Below are positions 1-12,200 of a DNA stretch of 64,000 bases, piece after piece; positions within the stretch are counted from its first letter, which is position 1, and each line of letters starts with the position of its first letter. Position numbers and translations under genes: made by a program. The DNA is taken from assembly GCF_026914185.1 (NCBI RefSeq), contig NC_070558.1, forward strand, positions 2,852,001 through 2,916,000. The letters run 5' to 3'. The DNA is from Puccinia triticina. Its lineage: Eukaryota; Basidiomycota; Pucciniomycetes; Pucciniales; Pucciniaceae. The notes beneath the pieces are model-generated. The model saw only the letters and a program-made list of their open reading frames with translations. It was not told where the DNA came from and made no database searches.

Positions 1-1
1 G

Positions 2-346
2 CGCTCTCGACAGCTTGAGCGCAGCGACGAGTCCCGCAAGATTGCGCACGAGCGCATGATGAAGTCTCGAGCGGATTCGGTCCGCTACTGGCAGGAGCGA
101 AATGCATCGCGGCTGCGCGACCCTCTAGCTCCCGGCACTCTAGTACTCGCTTACAACCGATCACTGGAGGTCCAATGGGGCCAGCTCTTCGCTCACAAGT
201 GGAACGGGCCTTATCGGGTCGTCGCGCAGGTTCAAGGTGGTTCCTACGTCCTCGCCGAGCTTGATGGCACGGAACTCAAACGCCGGTTCGCGGCGGATCA
301 GGTCAAGAAATATTTTCCTCGTGGGGGCATTGAGGACCAAAAGTAA
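2..346 (+). pseudogene. Ty3/gypsy Pol, C-terminal end of integrase (5' cut by window edge)
   Basis: The frame is open from base 2 to the TAA at 344-346, so this is the tail of a longer polyprotein. The visible part has the helix rich in Arg, Glu and His, then the small beta-barrel typical of chromoviral integrase C-termini: GTLVLAYNRSLE, then HKWNGPYRVV, then GSYVLAELDGTEL. This domain binds DNA and follows the catalytic core, which lies outside the window. The reading frame shown is undamaged. About 165 bp downstream begins an LTR-like block, as expected at the 3' end of such an element. The family assignment is firm; whether the whole element is intact cannot be judged here. Confidence 0.8.
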
Positions 347-511
347 GTTCCCCCTCCTTAGTATGCACCTCGGGTATCTACTACCGAAAAAATTTGTCGT
401 AAGCTCTACATTCGCCACTCTCGTGAGCCACCTGCGGGTCCCCTTCTGTTTCTTTTCGTCAGCGCGGTTCGACAGAATCTTCGGCGGAGACCGCACAGTC
501 TAGGGACAGAC

Positions 512-978
512 TGTAAGTGGTGGTGGGATGTGGTGGTCAACCCAGTAGTCAAATTATTTTTCAGTTCTCAAATTCCACCGGCGCTCATCTCAAGATCAAG
601 ACTCTCAAGACTCAAGGCTCTCAGACTACCCTTTCTTCTCTTGTTTTGTCCTTATTCCTCTATCCCCTCTCCCTTTCTACTTTTCTTGGTCCTAACACAG
701 TTTGTGCTGTTGGTTTTATTCCTTGTCTTCTGTTTGTTTTATCTATTTCTTTTCTTTCTTCTCTCTGGTGTGTGTCATGTCTTTCTCATCTCTTAGGCTG
801 TGTGATCTGTTGTGTTGTTTTCTTTTGGTTTTGCTTCTTGTTTTTCTTTTTTGTTCTTGTCTTTTGTCTGTGTGTTGTGTTGTGTGCGCGCGCACGGCGC
901 GCAAGGAGATGATGAAATGTATGTGACATGTTGCCTCCCCAAGTCCAAGTTCGCAGAACTTGGAGGAGGGGAGCAGCA
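512..978 (+). repeat. LTR copy 1 of a gypsy element
   Basis: It starts TGTAAGTGG and ends CA, directly before TGGCATTCTGATCC, a plausible primer-binding site. The interior is strongly pyrimidine-rich and contains CTTGGTCCTAACACAG, which recurs in the second copy near 1,908. A GCGCGCGC-rich block is followed by GATGAAATGTATGTGACATG, also found in both copies. The exact 5' edge is inferred from the TG and the position after the Pol end. Confidence 0.6.
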
Positions 979-1239
979 TGGCATTCTGATCCGCCATCTC
1001 GAGTCAAGAGTCAAGAATCTGAGTCCGACATCCAAAAGAAGTCCCAATCACCCATCCAGAATCCTATCAACAAAGCCCAACCGCCGCCGAGGATCCAAAC
1101 CCCGGCGAAACAAAATCAAAACCACTTTTCCCCCCCCCCAGCTATCGCTTCGCATCCACACGACTCTTCTGGACCGATCCGTGAGGGCAGCCACCAGGCA
1201 CATCTTTCCCCTCCCAGCGCTGCCGCCGGCCTAGCATTG

Positions 1240-1540
1240 GGCGGAGCTCCATACCGATCAACACTGGTCATCAATTGAAGAGGTTGAGTTGACCGGTCAT
1301 CGATTGGAGGGTCCACCCAATTGATGACCGGTCAACCCCTTCAATTGATGACCAGGGTTGATTGGTCATTGATTGGAGGGTGTACTCCAATCAATGACCG
1401 GGCAAAATTGGTCATCAATCAATTGGAGGGTCTACTCCACTTGATGACCAGTGTTAGGTCATTGAGTGGAGGGTATGACCAGTCATCCTGGTCATTGATT
1501 GGAGGGTGTGTAATCCACTTGATGGCCGGTGTGGTGGCCC
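1240..1540. repeat. Palindromic minisatellite array A
   Basis: Diverged units built around GGTCATCAATTGGAGGGT, followed by its near reverse complement (ACTCCA, then TTGATGACC). Each unit can therefore fold on itself. Open frames through it are by-products of the repeat. Related arrays lie at 2,552-3,010 and 10,490-11,580. Confidence 0.8.
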
Positions 1541-2222
1541 CTCTTGTGGCCAGCTAGTCAGGAGCATCACTGCCGCCAGCAGGACCATCAAGACTCAAGT
1601 TTTCTTTTCACTTCCCAAGACTCAATTTCCACGCTGGGGTGGACAGAAATCCGTCATTGGGTCCCGCGGCTCAATGAAAGTTGATTAGGTAATCCGTCAT
1701 TGGGTCCCGCGACTCAATGAAAGTTGATTAGGTAATCCGTCATTGGGTCCCGCAACTCAATGAAAGTTATGGCGCAGTCCCGACTCCCCAGGCCTCAAGA
1801 TCTCTTCTCATCACCTTTCCACCTTCAACTGGCTCCCCATCTCTCCTTTTACTTCTGCCCATTTTCCCATATCCCTTCCTTCTCAGTTCCCCATGACTCT
1901 TCAGCTTTCTTGGTCCTAACACAGCGCCTGCTGTGGGTTTATTTCCTTGTTTGTTTCTGATTTCTTTCTCTTCTGTTTGTTTTGCCTGTTTTGAGTGTTT
2001 TCCGTTTTCTCTTTCCTCTTTTTCTTTTCCTCCCTCTGGTTCTTTTCTTCCTGACTCATCACACTGTGTTTTCCGTTATTTTTCCTTGTGTTGTTTCCTT
2101 TCTTCTTTTTCTCTTGTTTGTTGTGAGTGTGCGCGCGCGTAGCGCGCGGAGTATGTGATGAAATGTATGTGACATGTCACCCAGAGTCCAAGTTCAGCTT
2201 GAACTTGGATGATGGGTGGCCA
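1507..2222 (+). repeat. LTR copy 2 of the same gypsy family, with an internal tandem repeat
   Basis: It shares with 512-978 the pyrimidine-rich stretch, the CTTGGTCCTAACACAG block, the GCGCGCGC region, the GTATGTGACATG stretch and the final CATGGCATTCTGATCC junction. It is longer because a 43-bp tandem repeat sits inside it. The left edge is uncertain. The copies differ at many sites, so they are old or belong to different subfamilies. Confidence 0.55.
1648..1768. repeat. 43-bp tandem repeat, about 2.8 copies
   Basis: AATCCGTCATTGGGTCCCGC starts at 1,648, 1,691 and 1,734, an exact 43-bp period. Copies differ at one or two bases (CGGCTC, CGACTC, CAACTC). Confidence 0.9.
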
Positions 2223-2481
2223 TGGCATTCTGATCCCCAGAATACGGACCATCAAGAGTTTATAGATCAGATCTTCAGAGTTCAAACTTTTGGGTTCCGC
2301 CCGCCGATCACGCCTCCTCAAGAGTTTCAGATTCCCTTTCCTTCTTCCTTAAGATCACAATCTCCGACTTCCTCTAAAACAAACAACCGCCGCTGCGGAT
2401 CCAAAACCCCGGCGAACATCTCAAAACCACCCCCAACCACAAAGCTATCTCAGATCCCCCCCCATTCAAGTGCTCATCTTC

Positions 2482-2547
2482 ATGGACCAACCACCTCAAG
2501 GGCAGCCTAAACAGCAACCTTCCCCTCACACGACTGCCGCCGCTTAG
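2482..2547 (+). pseudogene. Start of a gypsy Gag, broken after 21 codons
   Basis: After LTR copy 2 and a leader, an ATG opens MDQPPQGQPKQQPS and reaches TAG after 21 codons, where the second minisatellite begins. A related stretch follows LTR copy 1 near 1,165-1,234. Both therefore look like 5' leader plus truncated gag, replaced downstream by the palindromic array. No protein function is expected. Confidence 0.35.
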
Positions 2548-2551
2548 CACG

Positions 2552-3010
2552 GACAGGAGTCCCTCACCGGGATGAGATGTCATTGAGTGGCGGGTATGAC
2601 CAGTCATGCCTGTCGTTGATAGTGGAGCGCACACCCTCCAATGGATGACTGGGATGAGTGGTCATCAATTGGAGGGTGTACTCCACCCGATGGCCGGGAT
2701 GAGCGGTCATCAAGTGGAGGACTTGACCAGTCATCCCGGTCATCGAGTGGAGTGTATACCCTCCAATCAATGGCCGGGGTAAGTGGTCATCAATTGGAGA
2801 GTGCTCCACCCAATGGCCGGGATGAGCGTTCATTGAGTGGAGAGTCTGACCAGTCATCCCGGTCATCAATTGGAGGGTGTGTACTCCACTCAATGGCCGG
2901 GATGAGATTACATCAAGTGGCGGGTATGACCAGTCATCCCGGTCATTGAGTGGAATGTATACCCTCCAATTGATGGCTGGGGTGAGTGAGTGGTCAGCAA
3001 TTGGAGGGTC
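2552..3010. repeat. Palindromic minisatellite array B
   Basis: Same unit type as array A: CCGGTCATCAATTGGAGGGT alternating with ACTCCACTCAATGGCCGG. It follows the second leader in the same position as array A follows the first. A 203-codon minus-strand frame across it is repeat-derived. Confidence 0.85.
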
Positions 3011-3096
3011 CCAAGTTCGCACCCTCCCCACCAAGGAGAAATGGTTTCTTGAAGCTGGAGAAAAAGGGGGACACCTGTTTCTGGAAACGCTTGTTT

Positions 3097-3232
3097 TTTG
3101 ATGAAAATCTATTCTGGAATCTACCCAGAATTTCTGTGCTGTGGTACGCAATTCTGATTCAAAATAGATTCTCACAAAAAAAAGTTGAAACTCGCTTGAG
3201 AATCTATTTTTTTTCCGCTATGGTACGCACCC
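3097..3232. repeat. Short inverted-repeat segment at the broken end of the gypsy RT
   Basis: AAAATAGATTCTCA and TGAGAATCTATTTT face each other, and TGGTACGCA occurs on both sides of the second arm (about 3,142 and 3,220). The gypsy frame below stops here just as reverse transcriptase begins, so this may be a small insertion or deletion junction. Confidence 0.35.
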
Positions 3233-5578
3233 TAACTCATCCAGGTGTTTTGCAAGCTCTTCTCTTGCTCTGGGGCTTGCTGGGTAAGTTGGTCTCCTTA
3301 GCAAAGGTGGGTAGGGGCGCTCAATATTTAATGTGATGTCCACTTCGTGGCCTATGACTGCTCCTAGTGGTTCTTTATCTGATGCAAATGCATTTTTGTT
3401 CCTATACAGCATGTTGCGTAACTGTAATAGTTGATCTACACTCAGTTTATCATTAAAATTAGCTTCTGATAGTTGTTCTCTTCCAAATCTCTCTTTTTCT
3501 TCATCCTGTATTTCTACTTGCTCCACAGGTAAAGGTTCTTTGGATTTGAATAGAAATTTTTTCTTTTTATTGTCATTCCCAATAGTAAAGTATCTTTCTC
3601 TGCTATTGGTTATGTCAAAGCCATAGATATTTAAGTAGTCATTTCCTAATATGAAGTGTTTACTTACTGCATCCTCTATCACAATGAATTCCACTGTCAT
3701 TCTGACTGATCCTGTTGGGTGAGGGATTATTATGGGGCATTCAAATACTCCTATTGGCTTCATGGTACTGCTGGCACTGTTTATTCTTACTTTCTCTAGT
3801 GGTAGGAGGATATCTTTCTAGTCTGGGCATAATTTTCTCAAGTATGTCTCAGGTACTACTGAGCAATATGCACCACTGTCAAGTAACATTTCTGCTTCTC
3901 TCCCATTAAACAGTATATGTGTAATGTTGGTTTTACCAGCTGTATAGCCTTTTCCTCTTGTAGGTTTGGTTTTCATCAGTCTGGCTTCCTGGATATTTCC
4001 TATAGGTTGTCCAGGATGCCATGCTTGTGGTAAATTGTGCTCTGATTCTGTGTCTGCCACTTCTATGTCTATGTTGATCATATTACAAGACCCTGATTAA
4101 ACTGATGACCCATCATCATGTGTTTCTTCTGTGTCTGATTGAGTCTTTTCTTCAGCTGTTTCTTCTGCCTCTATTTCAACATTGTTAATGTTTTTCTTTG
4201 GGTGAGGGCAGTTTGGTGAAGTGTGTCCCATCTTACTACAGTTGTAGAACTTCTTATCCTTCTGATAACTCTGGTCTTTTGAAGTAGATGGTTTTTTCTC
4301 TTCTGTTTTCTCATTTTTATCTCCTTGATACCTAGGCTTATATCTTCTGCCAATGCGTGTACGTGTAGTTATGTCTTCTAATGTGTTAACTATATCTTCT
4401 GTACTTGCATTGTAGGGTAGTCTACTTTTAATGGCATGCTCTAGATCTCCTCCACATTTTTTGAGGATTCTCAGGTGGACTTCATTGTCTGTCAAATTGG
4501 GCCAAATGGCTTTCAATCTATCTTTCTGAGATATTACCCATTTAAGTGGATTGTCTTTTTCAATATCAAAGGTGCTCTCATCAAATTTATTTTCAATTTT
4601 GAAGCACCACGCTGGGCTTCCCCATTTGCTGTTAATTTGTTCTTTCCACCATTCCCAAGATTGTTTGCCATTGGTTGAGCGTAGGTCTGTGAACCAGCGC
4701 TTGGCACAACCTTTAAAGAGACTGTTAAGTCTTCCAGTAATTGAGGAATCACTCAGTTCAAAATCTTCTTGGTACAAATCAATTTTTTTGATGAAGTCCA
4801 AGTAGTCATATTCTCCTTCACCTCTAAATGATGGCCAATCTTTAATTCTGGGTACATCTTTAGATTTATCTCTCATGGTTTGGATACTTGGGTTATATGA
4901 TTGTTCTTTGAAGAATGGTGTTGGTGGGACTGTGTACTCCTTTCTCAAGGGTGTTTCTTCCTCTGCCATTCTCCTGAAAGGGTTGCTAGATTGATGTGGT
5001 GGTACATCTTTCATCCCTTGTTTGTATGGTGTTTGATTTTGAGGTTGCACTGGTATATTGTTGCCAATTTTTTGTGCTATGTTATCCATGCTAGCCACAA
5101 GCTTGCTCTGCATTTCATCAAACTTATTGTTGATATTAATGATTTCATCTGCCATACTGTCACTATTATGTATAATGAGTTGTTCTAGTTTATCAACTTT
5201 GTCCATTATTTCAAGTATGTTTTCATCTTGAGTTTCACGGTTTTCTGACTCCTGCTCACTGTCTATTTTTAGTTGGTCCAGTTTGCTGGTAATATCCAAC
5301 CTGTTAATGTCAGTGTGTATTGCATTTAACTTAGCAATTACTGTAGTTTCTTTAGCATTTGTCTGAATTTCTGTTGTAATTTTTTGTAATTTATTATTGT
5401 AGTCTACAAGACCTAGCTTTATGTTACTTATTTGTTGTATTATGCCTGTGGTTTTCTTAACTTCTGGTACAATACTTTTAATATCTTTGGCGCTATCCAC
5501 CGCCTCTTCTGCTAGATTTTTAATGTTAAAGGCACTGTTATGTACATTTTGATGTATATTATTGATTTCATTATCAAC
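3218..5578 (-). pseudogene. Ty3/gypsy Gag-protease-RT fragment with in-frame stops
   Basis: One minus-strand frame runs from about 5,578 to 3,218, cut by TAA at 4,099-4,097 and TAG at 3,820-3,818. The first part is a Gag with a coiled-coil-like N-terminus, a capsid-like region (DWPSFRGEGEYDYLDFI) and a zinc knuckle whose first Cys is Phe (FYNC..MGH....C). The second holds a retropepsin site, LLDSGAYCSVV. The third holds the protease flap region and the linker into reverse transcriptase (DITLNIERPYPPLLRR), ending before the RT catalytic motifs. The Gag/Pol boundary stop could in principle be a readthrough stop; the TAG inside the protease and the lost knuckle Cys argue for decay. No ATG was found for the N-terminus. 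Confidence 0.75.
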
Positions 5579-5579
5579 T

Positions 5580-6250
5580 AGAGGCCAAGGCGGCTTCGCC
5601 GCTGCAAGGGTAATTTGCTGTAATTAACTAGTCCAAGCACATACTTCCAAGAAGTTCAGTGGACATCTGCTATAGCACCAGATCAGCGCTATGGGGGAGG
5701 TCACCAGCACTTCTAAGACTGCAGGCCTGTACCATAGCACAAAATCTCAATTTCTGAATTCACCATCAATTGCAATTTCTTGCCAAAACACAAGATTACC
5801 ACACTTGGCTATGTCAAAATCAGTGGCCAAGAATCATGAAGAAAAACATATGGTACACATTTCACATTTTTGATTGGAAAGTTGGATTCACAGCCTGGTA
5901 ATAGTATTCCTAAAAAATTGGTGTACAGCTCTGAAATCAACAAACTACCCTTCTGGAAACCCAAAGTGTAGACCAGAATATTTGTGTTAACACTTCTAAA
6001 TGTGCTATTATGCTGCATAGATATATTTTCTTGGTTTGTGTTGTTGAGGAAAGTAGGACATTTTCACCTGGGTTTTCAATCAAATTAGCAAAAAAAGGTA
6101 GGAAATAAAGAATAAAGGGGAACTCAGGGTGAAGAAGATCATTGCCTGATTAGGTCAATACGACTTTGGACTGTCTTTGAAGGAGATCCAAAGGTTGCCA
6201 CATGGAAAAAGGAAAAAAGACCGCTTACACGGTAAACCCTTATATTAGAA
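5580..6250. other. No gene seen; probable 3' flank of BET3
   Basis: AT-rich sequence between the gypsy remnant and the BET3 stop codon. A GC-rich junction at 5,583-5,608 (CAAGGCGGCTTCGCCGCTGC) marks the gypsy edge. Short open frames show no family features. Confidence 0.5.
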
Positions 6251-6251
6251 A

Positions 6252-9200
6252 TCAATCATCTGCTTGCAGAATTTCATCATCCAAATAATTGATCAGTTTG
6301 ACTTTGATATCTGTTTTATCTTTGCCACAAAGCACATCTAAGACAAATTTAGCTTCTATGGCCATGCCAACCTGGGAGGAATTGAAGAACAACGGATATC
6401 AATTAGCATCACAAGCAGGATTCAATTGACAAAGGGGATGACTGTAAGATTTGTGACAACTAAGAGCATATTTCTTTGTTAGATGACTATTCTGAGAACT
6501 ATTTACAATGGAATTGATGTTTGATATCGGTTTAGAGAGGCATGAGACTGAATTTACCTAAGAGCAGGACGAAGAAGGTCCTGACTTGGCTGACTGAATG
6601 AACTGAGAAAAAGAAGGAAAAGTTATTGATTGATGATGATCAACTGGGAGATTTTGACCAAGGATGATTGATCTGGAGAGATGCAACTTTCTGTCTGGTC
6701 GTCAGCTCGACATCATTCTAAGAGCTGCTTGGGTGGATTATTCTCACCTGTCTGGTTGACAAGAATAGCCTAGTCTTTCGTGCAACCGTGGTTATCCTGA
6801 GCTGGTGAGGGAATTGGTCGATGCCTATTACATTCAAGTATGTGCATCAGACCTTGCTCTATTCTGGGGTTCTATAAGGATAACTGTTGCAACGTACTTA
6901 ATGAAATTAAGACTGTTTCTGGTGGCTAACGGCAATGAGATTCTGTGGGCAAGTGAGCTGTGTGTTTGCGATGGGATGACTGATTAGCCTGAGGTCTGCT
7001 CTGACGGGCAAATGGCAGCTCCTTAAATACTCACAAGTCCATCTTGTGGATTGTCTCGTTCGCCTTGGGCCGTTCGTTGTTCCCGGTGGGTCGCAAGGCT
7101 TGGGGCCGTTCCCTTGGTGAGCAGTGGCTTGTACCATCTCCATTATCTAGAGGGGGGAGGCTGAGGATTAGTAACATCTCTTGGATGCACAGAATCTGAG
7201 ACTATACTGCTTACCTTGCTGTGCAAGATAGCTTGTATCTCCCTTGCTACGCTTTGATGAAGGTGTGACGGGTTTGATACTCTGACAGGCTGGGGTGCTC
7301 TGAGTTGGGAGGCGAGGAGCAGATGAATCCAGAGCAGCTACTCCAATGCCATCAGTGATCTTTTGATTGTGCATCTTCCAGTTGGCTTCGTCAGGAAGTC
7401 TGCGAAGTTGGTGTCTGTTCTGATGTAATGAAGCTTGATCTTGCTTGTGGTTATCAGTTCTCGGACGAAGTGCAGTCTGATGTCCATATGTTTGGTTCTA
7501 AAGCCGTTCTGGGATATTTCACTGCGGGCTACACCACAGATGTTTGCTCAGCACTTGTGTGCAAGTGCCTTCACCCCTCTCTTTAGGAACCCTTTAAGAT
7601 CTCTTTAAGGACTTGGCTCCAAGTGATGTGTAATTTTGTGCTGAATTTTTTCTGAAGTTATGCTGAATGTTTATGAAGTCATGTTGGAAAGGGTCTGATA
7701 TCATATTGATACCAACTGCAACTTGACCGTATATATTACTTTAACTCTTTGAAAACATATGGACAACCACACTGCAATGAATTGTCAACTGCTTGGCAGA
7801 AACAATGGTTTCTTCTATTGAAACTATATAATATATTTTGATTAATCATGGGGTTATACCAGGGGAGCTTGCTCAGCACTTGCATGCAATTCCAATCATT
7901 CAATAATTTTTTTAACCTTTTAAACTTACTTCCGGAACTCTATCAGCAAGTTACACTCAATTTCCACTCAATTAACTTGTGGTCAATCCATGCTGAATTA
8001 ATGTTGAATAAATGCTGAATTTAGCTCAAGGCAAGTTTGAGATGGGTTCAATCTGGCTTGAGACTGAATTCTAAGGCTCTTGCGAGGATAAAAAAAACTT
8101 TTCCCATGAGAAGATCTTGTCAACTTGAATTCCCAAATGTCCAGGAGATATTCCTCAACTTCTTGTGAAAGAGTGAAATTCACCCTTCTGAGGTTTAGAA
8201 GATGCTCAAGATAAATCCTTGAAGCTTACAAAGAGTCATTTCATAAGAAATAAAGCTGTATATAAACTTGATATGTGAGCTTGGAAAAGAGAAATGCTTT
8301 GACAAAATTCCTGATTCATCTATTGTTTAAAATGAATTTCAATCTGAACACCAAGATTTGGTAGTAAATTTGAAAACGTTTTGATGTATTAAATATTTAA
8401 CAATGAATTTTTGGTGTGTAATCTCTAGAATTGAATTCCTCTCTAACAGTTCTTTTAGATTGAATCTTCATTACTATCTGTGCCAGTTTTCTAGTACGCA
8501 TGCATTTACCAGGTTGGGTCTGCTTGACATGATGAGTGGACAATCTTGGGTATCAATTTCAATCTGAACATTTTATTCTTACTCAAATTTCTGTGGCTCT
8601 CTGGGCTAATTTTATATTGAATCATCATATCCTAGATTGGCTCCCTTTGATTGTTTCAGGAATGATGTGGGGAGTAGTGTTTTGAAATATTTGCTATTAA
8701 TTGAATGTGCATCATTTTCCATGCTTGTTGTCCAATGCTATATTGGTTCTGCTTGACATGTTGTGTCAATGGCCCGCAAGCAATCAGCTCTGCTAGAATT
8801 CCAAGAGCCTCAGCTGGTTTTTTCTTTGGCCGAAACCCAAACCTTGAGAAATTCAACATGTGAAGGAGCCTACCCAAAACAAGAGCAAACATCACAAGGT
8901 TTCTCAGGAGCTTGGTAGCAAGAACAATTGTAAAAGATACAAGCGGAAATCTTACCATCAGGTTTCAACTAGCAGACATTCTTTATTCCTCAAAGGAATT
9001 CAAGAAGAATAAAAGATCAGCTTGTTTAACAGGGTATCCCCATGATTTTTTTTTTTTGGTTGCAAGTTGGTTGTCTGATTCTTCAAGGTTAGCTGTTACA
9101 TGAACAGATTGTAGCAAAAAATCACAAGGCTTAGATACAATTAGGCAACACTTATCAAGGATGAAAATATGGTTACTGAAAATGTGACACAAAAATGCAT

Positions 9201-12200
9201 GGAAACAAACAACCTGTGATTCATAGTCAAAAGCAACATCCCAGAAGTGATCTAGTTCACCATTTCTGAGATTTTCAACGGTTGAATCAACATATAGCAA
9301 GATGTGTCTCTGGAAAACTATAAGAAGAAGAATCATATTTACGCCTCAAGTCATTATGTTCACTTGGATTTAAGGAAAGAATTTGTACAAGACTCAAAAA
9401 TCTGGTTGTGATTGATTTATATGTTGGGTAGAAGAGGGAGTTGACATGCAAGTTGATTTCGAATTTGAATTTTTACTTCAAGTTTGTTGGGCGGAATGGG
9501 GTCTTTGAATGGTGCTGATTTTTAAAGAGAGTATCATTTTTTATCTGGCTGGTAGTGGCTGAGCCTGTGTTTAAATTGAAGCAGACCGTTTGAAAATTTC
9601 ATAGTTAAGTTCCATTTGAGAATGATGAATGCATGCATTGGCAATCCCCAATTCAGTCCATTTAAAATGATCAGGGATGTGAGATCTCTCTTCTAATTTA
9701 TTGGCAGAAATGGGCTTTGGGTATGAGGTGGAGTGGCTCTACCATTTGCTGGTTGATTCTTGAAATGGCAACATATAATATTTACACCCTTGGAAGTGGG
9801 TGGTGTAGCCACCTTGGAATATAGTTGCAAATTCTTTTTGTGTGCCGTAACTGGCTCCCTGAAGCAAATTTTCCAAATTTTCTTTTTTTGGTGGGGATTT
9901 AAGGGCAAGCCATGCACAAGTGAATTGAGGCATGTTGAATCACCCTGAATTCCAACTTCCACTGCACATGGATCTTTCAGAAAAAAAATATGGATTGATT
10001 CAATTCAGAATGAGGATTAACAATTTTCAAGATACTCAAGGTGTGAATTCTGAATCCGTGAGTTGTTTTGTAGTGAATTAGATGCCAATTTTATAAAAAA
10101 ACTGTCTTTCCAAAAGGATCACATTTTTTCACATTTTTTCTGGTTTACTGCACCATCTTCTTCCCCCTGATTCAAGAAATATTTTTAAATAAAGAAAAAA
10201 ATAACATATCTGACTTACAATTGACATTGCTTCAAAGTTTGAGCCTGAACTACTGTTGATTAGTCTGGAATTTGGGAATTGCTGTCTTCCCAAGTTGTGT
10301 TAGTAATTTTTCCTCTTCAGACTTCTGTCTATTGTAGAAGTAGAGTAATTTTTTGAATTAAATTTTTGACTTCTTTTGGTTTTGAAGCGGTTGACTTGAA
10401 TTGGCGTGTGCCACACTAACGTACGCCCGTACGTTTGTGTGACAACGGGGAGTCCTACACTGCGCGCCTCCTCGGAGAGGCTTATGTAATAAGCTCCTCA
10501 ACTGGCCGGGTGGATCTCTTCAACCCACACTCCAATTGATGGCCGACCATCGGGTGGAGTACACACTCTGCTTGATGAACAGCAATCGAGCGGAGTATAC
10601 ATCCCACCCAATGACCGGGCATCAACTGGGGTTTGTACTCCACTAATGATGACCTGCCATTGAGTCCTGTGCACACCACTCGATGACCGGCCATCAAGCG
10701 GCGTTCTGGGGTTTAATGCCGCTCAATGGCCATTGAGTGGAGTACATACCCCACTCAATGCCCGAGTGCTCCCCCCTCAATGACCTGTCTGTACAGGTCA
10801 TCGAGAGGACATGTGACTCCCCTCAATGGCTGGCACAGATCGGTCATTGAGAGGAGATGTTACTCCCCTCAATGGCTGGTACAGACCGGTCATCAAGAGG
10901 AATTATTCCCCTCAATGACCTGTATTGACCGGTCATCAAGAGGTGTAAGTCCCCTCGATGACCGGCACAGACTGATGATCATCGAGGGGAGGTGTTACTC
11001 CTCTTGATGACCCGTATAGACCGGTCATCAAGAGGTGGAAGTGCCCTCGATGACCGGCACAGACTAGTCATCAAGGGGAGGTGTTACTCCTCTCGATGAC
11101 CTGGACGGACATCAAGGGGAGAGAGGAGTAACACGTCCTCTTGATGACCGGTCTGTACTGGTCATCAAGAGGTGTGAGTCCCCTCAATGACCGGCACAAT
11201 CCGGTCATCAAGAGGTTTGAGTCCCCTCGATGACCGGCACGGACCATTCATTGAGAGGAGGTGTGTCGAATCTCCTCAATGCCGGTCTGTACCGGTCATC
11301 GGGGGGAATCACACCTCTCGATGACCTGTACAAACCTGTCATCAAGGTGTGACTTCCTCCGATGACCAGCACGGGCCAGTCATTGAGAGGAGGTGTGAAC
11401 CTCCTCGATCCAGGTCTGTACTGGTCATCGGGGGGAATCACTCCTCTCAATACCTGTACACACCGGTCATTGAGAGGTGTGAGTCCCCTTGATGAACGGC
11501 ATGGACCAGTCATCGAGAGGAGATTCTACTCCAATTAACTTTTTTTTCTTTTGCCCCTGTGGTGTACCGGTGATCAAGAGGTGTCAGCGGGCATCCGGGT
11601 GGGCCAGACAGGGTGTGTACATAGTATACCCTGCTTGACTGGGGTTCAACTTGAACCCCATATGCACTCCAGCTCTGGCTGGAGAGCTCTGCACTCTCCT
11701 TTCAGGGAGGAGAAATATCATGAATGGAGTGCTGGGGATATGCACTCTAATTTTATGGAGTGGGACTCACCGGCACTCAATACATTTGCTGGCCACTGCA
11801 GTTCTTTGTGGTGCACTCCAAAGACTCTTGAGTCCCTGGTTCTGCACTCCAGCCAACTTGGAGTATTCTACTCTGTACTCCAACAATCATTGGAGTGCGC
11901 ACTCCATACACTCACTTGTGAAGTGCTTTTGGGATTTTTTTGGAGTGTACTTAGGCTGGCCCAAAAAAATACCAAAACATGCATCAGAGCAATCTACAGG
12001 GTATGGGTATACACAGAGGTAAAAAATCAGGTCAAAAAATTCATATATTTGGTCAATATTGTGGATCAAGTCCACCTGATCACAGTTGGTCTTAGTTTCA
12101 GCATAGGTATGGTGTATGTTCTACATGTAACTTTCACAATACATCCCATACAATTCCAGTTAGGATCCGGTTAGATTGCGCCTGACATCAACCATTCTTT

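Noticed and set aside
743..1234. Overlapping frames in the LTR copy 1 region
   Set aside because: Pyrimidine-rich LTR sequence gives Phe/Leu/Cys runs on one strand and Lys/Thr/Gln on the other.
2564..3175. 203-codon minus-strand frame
   Set aside because: It is a translation of palindromic minisatellite B; period and composition follow the repeat.
8656..9336. Minus-strand frames of 100-117 codons in the CACTA-like element
   Set aside because: AT-rich, no motif of a transposase or host gene, no splice-consistent extension found.
10482..11513. Several frames and a CRISPR-like look in the GGTCAT/ATGACC array
   Set aside because: Units are diverged and adjoin without unique spacers, the genome is eukaryotic, and no cas-like gene exists; it is a minisatellite.
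11551..12174. 207-codon plus-strand frame in the CACTA-like element
   Set aside because: No domain, Cys/Ser/His-rich composition from GGAGTGC/GCACTCC repeats, no splice support.
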